A stretch of 13,047 nt of DNA from positions 1 to 13,047 of the forward strand of contig JANQPK010000074.1 of NCBI GenBank assembly GCA_028289505.1, in the 5' to 3' direction. The notes beneath the pieces were generated by a model. That model had not been told where the DNA came from, did no database searches, and saw only the letters and a list, made by a program, of their open reading frames with translations. Position numbers and translations under genes: made by a program. The stretch is from Cyclobacteriaceae bacterium (GTDB taxonomy: Bacteria > Bacteroidota > Bacteroidia > Cytophagales > Cyclobacteriaceae). Shown here piece after piece: positions 8,139 to 13,047 of this stretch (the stretch's first letter is position 1; each line of letters begins with the position of its first letter).

Positions 8139-8730
8139 TCATCTTGCTCTGGAAGGTACTCCAGCGATCATATAATGTATGCCAAACTGTAGACCAGCTA
8201 ACACATTGGCCCTTCTTCCGAAAATGTCAAAGGCACCGGATCCACCAGACTACAGGACCTCCAGCAGTTCATCGTTACGCATATCGGTAAATGAATAGTT
8301 GACTCGTAGTAAGGTTGAGAGATAAAGATGGTCTGAAATATCAATATCAATGCCAATACTTCCGGCAATCTGTATCTCAGTCTCCTTGAATTTCTGAAGT
8401 TCATCTTCAGCTGATGTGCTTAATAATTCCGTATAGGGCAAAGTTGGTACATCATAAGTGCCATCGCCATTATCAACAGAACCTGCTGGAATATCCAGGC
8501 CATCAGGGATTTCCTGGGTAGAAGCTATGTACTGAATGGATTCTACCCCAGTGGTGAGTATGGACATCTGTGGACCAAGTGAATAATTAAAGCGCGTTTT
8601 TTTGGAGCTGCCACTCATGAACTTCATCAACAAAGGCAAATGCACATAGCTCATGAAAATTCATTTGGGAATACAGACTCACAGGTGCAAAGAACAACAG
8701 TACCAGAAGGTTATTTAACAATGATCTCAT
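8139..8730 (-). pseudogene. Decayed paralogue of the PorT-like beta-barrel gene
   Basis: Three pieces of a second beta-barrel gene are recognisable. The ATG at 8730 opens a good 22-residue signal peptide (MRSLLNNLLVLLFFAP then VSLYSQ). About 80 codons of the barrel's first half are then missing, and the reading frame shifts by one: homology resumes around 8654 with SYVHLPLLMKFMSGSS, matching SVNIPLLFKFMGGGSS of the intact neighbour. From there the match is continuous, including the NGDGTYDVP loop and SFTDMRNDELL. An in-frame TAG then interrupts at 8250-8252, after which homology continues in frame (DIFGRRANVLAGLQFGIHYM) to the natural TGA at 8139-8141. A deletion with frameshift plus a nonsense codon make a functional product very unlikely. 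The pair arose by tandem duplication. Protein identity between copies is high over the retained half, so decay is fairly recent. Confidence 0.85.
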
Positions 8731-9070
8731 TAAGGTCTCTTCAGCTGAACGTGAAGGAAGTAAGGTAAGAATTCTGACCCGGAATCCAAATCAGCGGTAC
8801 TTTCGAGTTGGGAATTGTGGCTATACGTTATACCGCTGCTACTACCCGCTTTAATTTGGCGCTGACCTCCTTGAGAGAATATGCTGCAGGAATTAAAGAA
8901 GGTATACCTCTTGAATGCAGCTGATCTTTGGAAATTTATACTAAATCCAGATATTTAAAATAAAGAATTTAGGTAATTGGGAAAATAAACAGAACAGGGC
9001 GAAAAAATAATTCCTTCAAGGATAGTTTGAACTATAATCTGAAATCAATGCAAAGGTCAACACAATAAAA
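8731..9070. other. Gene-free 340-bp stretch before the lyase-like gene
   Basis: No complete gene is visible here. From left to right it holds the upstream flank of the beta-barrel pseudogene (8731-8765), the left copy of the 103-bp direct repeat (8766-8868), and about 200 AT-rich bases leading to the lyase-like gene. Just inside the repeat are a palindrome AGGTATACCT (8900-8909) and an inverted pair GCTGCA (8883-8888) / TGCAGC (8916-8921), then CTAAAT (8941-8946) / ATTTAG (8967-8972). I found no convincing TTG-TAnnTTTG promoter for the gene at 9071. On the minus strand the frame of the displaced DUF302 end stays open only about 23 codons beyond the repeat, with no resemblance to DUF302 there. 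Confidence 0.6.
8766..8868. repeat. 103-bp direct repeat, left copy (displaced 3' end of the DUF302 gene)
   Basis: This segment matches 11435-11538 with two substitutions (8812 and 8821) and one missing A after 8777. On the minus strand it carries the last 12 codons (VSAKLKRVVAAV) and stop of the DUF302 protein plus its 3' flank. All three differences lie in the non-coding part. The rest of the DUF302 gene is absent here, so the copy is a fragment with no function of its own. Confidence 0.95.
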
Positions 9071-11398
9071 ATGGCAAGTCCCAAATTCTTATTGTTTGCT
9101 TGTTTAACATCATTTTGTGTTGCTGGATCCACTTTTGTTTACCAACAAGAACTTTCAAACAGAAAACAAGTACAAATTGACACACTTACTAATAAGAAGC
9201 TTTTAAATTATAGTGCTATTCAGGTACCGGGGACTATGGTCGGAAGCAGCCTAAAAGCAGAAGATATTACTTTAAACAGGGAAGATTATTTACAATTCTT
9301 TAAAGAAACTCTGGACTATTATAATAAGGACTTTCCTGAACGGATTATTGATAGAGAAACTAGCACAAGAATATCTGGTTTAAATATCCTGCTTAGTGGA
9401 AATATTATACGCATGGCTGCTGTGGAAGCTACTATGTTTGAATTTACTGGAGAAAAGGATTATCAAAATTATGCCAACCAAGTGTTGGAAGCCGTTGTTT
9501 CGGGCATTAATAATACACCAAATGAATTATGGGAATTCATAGAGTATAAAACTCCTGAAGGGAATGAGAAAGCCAGGATTGCTTATCAAAATGTACCGAA
9601 AGAGGCAACATGGTTTGGACGACCTTGGTGGCACCTAGGAGCATTTTACCTTCCACTGCCATTAGCAACAACCTGCAAATCACTGAATCAATCAAATGGG
9701 TGGAAAAGCCGTTTGCTAAAAGATAAAACAGAAGATGCCCTTGCCAGGATTGTGGACTACCATGTTTTTGGGGACAGTAGGTACAAGGGGATGCGTGGAG
9801 CAACCCATAATATCGCCATGACATTGGCCCGGGGGATATATATGACTTGTTTACTTCTTCCTGATCATCCACATGTTGAACAATGGAGGCAATGGGCTTT
9901 AGAAACTTTCCAGCAAAACATAAATCGTTCATCTCAGGAAGACGCTTCCAATTATGAATTAGATTGGTTTTACTCTGTACTGACAGTGGCAAGTTTTTTA
10001 AGCAAAGGGAAAGAAGTTTACTACCTTCCGCATCATAGGTCTTACTTTGAACATTTTAAGGAAATGGTTGCTCCAAGTGGAGTGTGTGTTGGATACGGCG
10101 ATAGTGGTGATTATGGAAACGCAGCATTATTGCCTGTTCTGGAAAAAGGTGCAAGTGTTTTTCATGATGGCACTTACAAGCATGCTGCTTTACGTCACTT
10201 CATGGCAATTAATAACCTGCCTTTGGATAACAAATATTATTATCTCCAGACAACACGCTGGTTTGAGGCATATCGGTGGATGGACGAGTCAGTTAGACCA
10301 GAAGCACCTCAACCTGGGGTTAGGATAACTCACAAGGGTATGTCGGTTCTGCGAACTGGTACAGGTCCTAACCAAGTTTATCTCTCACTTACCTCTTTGG
10401 AAGGAGGAGGGCATGGGCACTTTGACGCGAATGCTATTGCTCATTACTCTATCGGCAAGAGTGGACTTTTACAAGACGGGAATTATCAGTGGGAACAGGC
10501 ATTCTTTCACAATCGCCTGCTTTGGAGGGAGGGGGTGCCCTCTGGAAAGCTTCTCGATTATCTGCGTCCCAAAAAAAATCCTGCATACCCGAGTAAAGAC
10601 AGTAAGAAAATAGTATTTGCTAGTGAAGGTTCTCCCAAGGGAGTAGAGGATCGCTGGCATCCAGCGGAAGAGAAGCATATGTCTATCAAGTTTTGGGCGG
10701 ACTTATCAGAATTTAAAGTAGTTAGGTCTGTTTTGGGACCGCAAGAGCGCACAATTCTTCTGGACAGGGATGGTAGGTGTTTTGTTTTCGACTATCTTAA
10801 ATCCGATACTAGCACCACGGCAGCCTCTTTGTATTATACTCCTGAGATAGTGGAAAAAGGGAGTTGGTGGGTACTAGGTACCGGTTCGCCGGAGAGTTCT
10901 TTGTATAACCTGTTGATAACATCCCTGGAGCCTCGGGAGCTGAATTCTGAAAGCCAGGTTCGCAGGCATACCTCAGAACAGGTTGTTTATAGCAGTAAAA
11001 CAGGTCATTTTAAGAGAGGAACATGGTTTGTTACCGGGCTTATACCCAAAGAGAAGAGTGAGAACTGTATGAATTTATCAGAAACCTCAAGGCTAAAACA
11101 CATTATCGATGGAGAAACAACTGCCAGAGAACTTACTGTAAATTTCAAATCAAGCCCGATCAAAATTATATGTAGAGGAAGTGATAAAACTGGTCTGCTT
11201 CACTATAGTCCAATTGATCTAAACAGGACATCCTTTATTTCAACGATTAAGACAGATGCTGATTTGATATATTTTGGACCTTTTGCTAAAGGGATTAAGG
11301 TAGGCATGGTAAACGGAACCCTTTTAGAGGTTAATGGGAAAAAGGTGATCTCTTTACCTTCTAATGGAAATGAATGGGTGATTATACCAGAAGAATAG
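9071..11398 (+). CDS. Secreted heparinase II/III-like protein, putative polysaccharide lyase
   Basis: A 775-residue protein with the layout of alpha/alpha-toroid plus beta-sandwich lyases, which cleave uronic-acid polysaccharides by beta-elimination. The N-terminus (MASPKFLLFACLTSF, then CVAG) is hydrophobic and export-like, though the charged part is short. Residues about 70-400 are helical and carry GATHNIAMT (243-251; His 246, Asn 247) and NYELDWFYSV (294-303; Tyr 295), where toroid lyases usually keep Asn/His/Tyr catalytic residues. The heparinase II/III-like sandwich begins near 416, with EGGGHGHFDANAI (444-456; His 448, His 450) and FFHNRLLW (478-485) as its clearest signature. The remainder to 775 is beta-rich. 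I cannot assign a lyase family or substrate; alginate, heparin- or chondroitin-like glycans are possible, and a non-lyase member is not excluded. No SusC/SusD genes accompany it. It is the only gene between the two direct repeats. Three 60-base stretches counted by hand (9241, 9481 and 10321 onward) are 33, 37 and 45% GC. Confidence 0.78.
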   Translation: MASPKFLLFACLTSFCVAGSTFVYQQELSNRKQVQIDTLTNKKLLNYSAIQVPGTMVGSSLKAEDITLNREDYLQFFKETLDYYNKDFPERIIDRETSTRISGLNILLSGNIIRMAAVEATMFEFTGEKDYQNYANQVLEAVVSGINNTPNELWEFIEYKTPEGNEKARIAYQNVPKEATWFGRPWWHLGAFYLPLPLATTCKSLNQSNGWKSRLLKDKTEDALARIVDYHVFGDSRYKGMRGATHNIAMTLARGIYMTCLLLPDHPHVEQWRQWALETFQQNINRSSQEDASNYELDWFYSVLTVASFLSKGKEVYYLPHHRSYFEHFKEMVAPSGVCVGYGDSGDYGNAALLPVLEKGASVFHDGTYKHAALRHFMAINNLPLDNKYYYLQTTRWFEAYRWMDESVRPEAPQPGVRITHKGMSVLRTGTGPNQVYLSLTSLEGGGHGHFDANAIAHYSIGKSGLLQDGNYQWEQAFFHNRLLWREGVPSGKLLDYLRPKKNPAYPSKDSKKIVFASEGSPKGVEDRWHPAEEKHMSIKFWADLSEFKVVRSVLGPQERTILLDRDGRCFVFDYLKSDTSTTAASLYYTPEIVEKGSWWVLGTGSPESSLYNLLITSLEPRELNSESQVRRHTSEQVVYSSKTGHFKRGTWFVTGLIPKEKSENCMNLSETSRLKHIIDGETTARELTVNFKSSPIKIICRGSDKTGLLHYSPIDLNRTSFISTIKTDADLIYFGPFAKGIKVGMVNGTLLEVNGKKVISLPSNGNEWVIIPEE

Positions 11399-11402
11399 GA
11401 GT

Positions 11403-11441
11403 TTCCGGAACATAAGATATCTTAGATTCTTAGTTAAGAAT
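11403..11441. repeat. Run of adjacent palindromes after the lyase-like gene
   Basis: Immediately after the lyase stop come TTCCGGAA (11403-11410), TAAGATATCTTA (11413-11424) and ATTCTTAGTTAAGAAT (11426-11441), each a perfect palindrome or inverted repeat; AGAATTCT (11438-11445) overlaps the last. The third one straddles the exact start of the right 103-bp repeat. Lying between convergent genes, they could end transcription, but none has a T run. They could also mark a recombination joint. Confidence 0.4.
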
Positions 11442-11538
11442 TCTGAACCCGGAATCCAAATCAGCGGTACTTTCGAGTTGGTAATTGTGGTTATACGTTA
11501 TACCGCTGCTACTACCCGCTTTAATTTGGCGCTGACCT
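11435..11538. repeat. 103-bp direct repeat, right copy (native 3' end of the DUF302 gene)
   Basis: Same sequence as 8766-8868, one base longer (104 bp). It covers the last 12 codons and stop of the intact DUF302 gene (11498-11538 identical in both copies) and 63 bp of its 3' flank. Identity ends abruptly at 11538, inside the gene, while the left copy continues into unrelated DNA. The gene is whole here, so this is the native copy. Confidence 0.95.
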
Positions 11539-11881
11539 GGGTAGCTAATTCACCCAACGCTTCATTCTCAACCGCCTGCATGGAGGCAATCGGATCGACC
11601 GCCGAAACTTCTACCTGACCTGCTTGCTGCTGCACAATTACATTGCAAGGTAGCATGGTGCCTATCTTTTCTTCGCTTTGTAGTGCCTGATAAGCAAAAT
11701 GTGGGTTACATGCACCCAGGATTACATAAGGGCGGAAATCTACATCGAGTTTCTTTTTTAGCGTTTGCCTGATATCAATATGGGTAAGGACTCCAAAACC
11801 CTCCTGCTTAAGTGCCTGAGTTACTTTTTCAATCACCTCATCAAAGGGAAGTTCAACGGTCTTGTCTATGTAGTATTTCAA
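11498..11881 (-). CDS. DUF302 family protein
   Basis: A 127-residue cytosolic-looking protein of the DUF302 family, small alpha/beta proteins of unknown function found widely in bacteria and archaea. Family signs are the opening YYIDKTVELPFDEVIEKV, the strand-turn VILGACNPHFAYQAL (53-67) with Cys 58 and Pro 60, GTMLPCNVIVQ (74-84) with Cys 79, and the VDPIASM segment (95-101). There is no signal peptide or membrane helix. Length is about that of a single family domain. The ATG at 11881 gives a complete domain; the gene is divergent from the DMFase-like lipoprotein across a 70-bp gap with a large palindrome. Its 3' end is duplicated on the far side of the lyase-like gene (8766-8868), which suggests that DNA was inserted at this end without damaging the coding sequence. 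I cannot assign a role. Confidence 0.9.
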   Translation of the reverse strand: MKYYIDKTVELPFDEVIEKVTQALKQEGFGVLTHIDIRQTLKKKLDVDFRPYVILGACNPHFAYQALQSEEKIGTMLPCNVIVQQQAGQVEVSAVDPIASMQAVENEALGELATQVSAKLKRVVAAV

Positions 11882-11911
11882 GTTTCTTAGTCAGTATTAT
11901 TTGCAGCACAG

Positions 11912-11936
11912 AAGATAGGAAAAATTTCCCTATCTT
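11912..11936. promoter_or_regulatory. 25-bp near-perfect palindrome between divergent genes
   Basis: AAGATAGG (11912-11919) and CCTATCTT (11929-11936) are exact reverse complements, and the inner bases also pair except for one mismatch and the central base. It lies midway between the DUF302 start (11881) and the lipoprotein start (11952). TATCTTTC (11931-11938) inside the right arm is one base from the Bacteroidota -7 element TAnnTTTG, though no TTG is properly spaced upstream of it. An operator shared by both genes is the simplest reading; a 5' leader hairpin is the alternative. Confidence 0.42.
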
Positions 11937-11951
11937 TCTTTTCCAACCATC

Positions 11952-13047
11952 ATGACAAATATCACTTATACAATATCCTATGGGTTTATAATTTATATTC
12001 TGTGTATCCTCGGATGTGCTGTGCCTGAGCCAAAATCGAACCCTATCGTGGTGGAAAATCAGAAACCAGGCACCACAGAATGGATGTTGACCAATACCAC
12101 AACCGACACTTGCGGTATTACCGAACCTTACCCAGAAATTTTTCTTTGCCGGAGCAAAGCGATTGAGGGATATTGTTCTGCAACCAGCATCAAAGCAGGA
12201 GAGGAATTGAAGGTTTTCGTCAGCACTGACCCTCCTTCATCATTTGAAGTGGACATTTTCAGAATGGGTTATTACCAAGGAACTGGAGGACATAAAGTTG
12301 CCTCGCTAGGACCCTTCGAGGGCAAAACCCAGCCAGTACCTGAAGATGGCACTAACAATCTGATAGAATGCCAATGGGATCAGAGTTTTAAGATTGAAAT
12401 ACCATCAGATTGGACTAGTGGGGTTTACTTGGGCAAAATGACCGCACAGAACAGCGGGCTGCAGTCCTACATCGTTTTCATTGTGAAGGATGACCGCGAA
12501 ACAGACTTCTTGTTTCAGTGCTCGGATCTAACCTGGCAGTCGTACAATCGATGGCCAGAATGGAGGTCCTTGTACGATTGGACCTATGAAGGCACTGAGA
12601 ACCACAATCCTTGGCATGTAAAGGTTGGGGCCGATGTAAGCTTTGATAGACCATATGGATCCTACATGAATAGTTTACCCGCAGGTTTGATTCCCTTGAC
12701 CAACGGATCTGGGGAGTTTTTGTTATGGGAATTTCCACTTGCTTTCTGGATGGAATCTTTGGGGTATGACGTTTCTTACATTTCAAACTTGGACACCCAT
12801 AGTGATCCTGAAGGCTTGATCAGAGCAAAGGGATTCCTCTCTGTAGGTCATGACGAATACTGGACTCAGCAAATGTATCAGAACGTTAGTAATGCTAGGG
12901 ATCAAGGCCTCAACCTACTATTCCTGAGCGGTAATTCTGTCTTTGGTAAAATTGACCTTAAAGCTGCCAGTTCAGGCCAGCCCAATCGGGTATTTGGTCG
13001 TATTGAGTGGTTTCCTGATGAACAAGAGCTAATGGGTGCAACCTCCT
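11952..13047 (+). CDS. Lipoprotein with N,N-dimethylformamidase beta-subunit-like domain, C-terminus cut by window edge
   Basis: The frame opened by the ATG at 11952 runs unbroken to the window end (365 codons). The first 21 residues are hydrophobic and end in ILG before Cys 22, an acceptable lipobox, so the protein is probably a lipoprotein; the n-region lacks a positive charge, which is unusual. The body matches the large C-terminal domain of the N,N-dimethylformamidase beta subunit: IFRMGYYQGTGGHKV (about 100-115), SGVYLGKM, LTWQSYNRWPEW (about 193-204), LLWEFPLAFWMESLGYDVSY, VGHDEYWT (298-305) and NLLFLSGNSVFGKI. Characterised DMFase binds mononuclear iron through Tyr, His and Glu with an H-x-E pair; His 300 and Glu 302 fit this, and Tyr 198 is a candidate for the third. 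Most such proteins in Bacteroidota are uncharacterised, so amide hydrolysis is not established here. It is divergent from DUF302 and may share its palindromic control site. Confidence 0.82.
   Translation, partial: MTNITYTISYGFIIYILCILGCAVPEPKSNPIVVENQKPGTTEWMLTNTTTDTCGITEPYPEIFLCRSKAIEGYCSATSIKAGEELKVFVSTDPPSSFEVDIFRMGYYQGTGGHKVASLGPFEGKTQPVPEDGTNNLIECQWDQSFKIEIPSDWTSGVYLGKMTAQNSGLQSYIVFIVKDDRETDFLFQCSDLTWQSYNRWPEWRSLYDWTYEGTENHNPWHVKVGADVSFDRPYGSYMNSLPAGLIPLTNGSGEFLLWEFPLAFWMESLGYDVSYISNLDTHSDPEGLIRAKGFLSVGHDEYWTQQMYQNVSNARDQGLNLLFLSGNSVFGKIDLKAASSGQPNRVFGRIEWFPDEQELMGATS

Larger units (their letters stand above)
8766..11434. mobile_element. Candidate 2.67-kb inserted cassette bounded by the direct repeats
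   Basis: One repeat copy plus everything up to the second copy makes a 2,669-bp unit whose only gene is the heparinase II/III-like protein. Removing it would restore a simple arrangement: the beta-barrel pseudogene followed by one DUF302 gene with its natural 3' flank. The layout, a gene end duplicated on the far side of the cargo, resembles elements that integrate into gene 3' ends. There is no integrase, transposase or terminal inverted repeat, and 103 bp is far longer than a transposon target duplication. Single-crossover integration of a circle or a repair-generated duplication would give the same picture. Confidence 0.4.

Noticed and set aside
8869..8940. Minus-strand open frame extending the displaced DUF302 end (about 23 codons beyond the repeat)
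   Set aside because: It has no resemblance to DUF302 upstream of the shared 12 codons and ends at a stop near 8938; it looks like chance read-through of insert DNA.
9033..9038. Perfect TATAAT box upstream of the lyase-like gene
   Set aside because: No TTGACA-like element lies 16-18 bases upstream, and Bacteroidota use a different promoter consensus; in AT-rich DNA this hexamer is expected by chance.
9071..9116. Lipobox in the lyase-like protein (Cys 11 or Cys 16)
   Set aside because: The residues before each Cys (LFA and TSF) fit the lipobox poorly and the stretch before Cys 11 is too short, so I call it export-like without claiming a lipoprotein.
9537..9992. 151-codon minus-strand open frame inside the lyase-like gene
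   Set aside because: It overlaps clear coding sequence on the other strand and its translation shows no domain or signal.
8869..11434. Insertion sequence with terminal inverted repeats
   Set aside because: I compared the two inner ends and found no inverted match, no transposase gene, and a duplication much too long for a transposon target site.

Overview
The window looks like a chromosomal segment of a member of the phylum Bacteroidota, probably an environmental or marine cytophagal or flavobacterial lineage. The reasons are a one-protein hybrid two-component regulator (beta-propeller sensor, histidine kinase, receiver and AraC domain in one chain), PorT-like outer-membrane beta-barrels, a secreted heparinase II/III-type enzyme, start codons without clear Shine-Dalgarno sequences, and one plausible TTG-N20-TAnnTTTG-like promoter. 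The exact taxon cannot be read from the sequence.

Layout. Positions 1-2434 (minus) hold most of pyruvate phosphate dikinase, cut by the left edge. A 198-bp divergent intergenic region with nested palindromes separates it from a small DoxX-family membrane protein (2633-3043, plus). This gene converges, with a 9-bp gap, on the hybrid two-component regulator (3053-7081, minus). Upstream of the regulator and in the same direction lies an outer-membrane beta-barrel gene (7205-8020), then a decayed paralogue of it (8139-8730). Next comes a secreted heparinase II/III-like protein (9071-11398, plus), then a DUF302 protein (11498-11881, minus). A divergently transcribed lipoprotein with an N,N-dimethylformamidase beta-subunit-like domain begins at 11952 and runs off the right edge.

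The most striking structure is a direct repeat of about 103 bp, nearly identical, at 8766-8868 and 11435-11538. The right copy contains the last 12 codons, the stop and the 3' flank of the intact DUF302 gene. The left copy is a displaced duplicate of that gene end. The two copies enclose exactly one gene, the heparinase II/III-like enzyme. This is what a 2.67-kb cassette inserted at the 3' end of a gene, with the gene end duplicated, would look like, but no integrase or transposase is visible. Its origin (att-like integration, homologous integration of a circle, or a repair-made duplication) is open.

How the genes may work together is mostly inference. The hybrid regulator is of the type that senses oligosaccharides in the periplasm and drives polysaccharide-use genes, and the secreted lyase-like protein is a candidate target. 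However, there is no SusC/SusD pair, and the lyase lies inside the candidate insertion. The beta-barrel gene is the closest partner of the regulator. PPDK, DoxX, DUF302 and the DMFase-like lipoprotein appear to be independent housekeeping or accessory genes.
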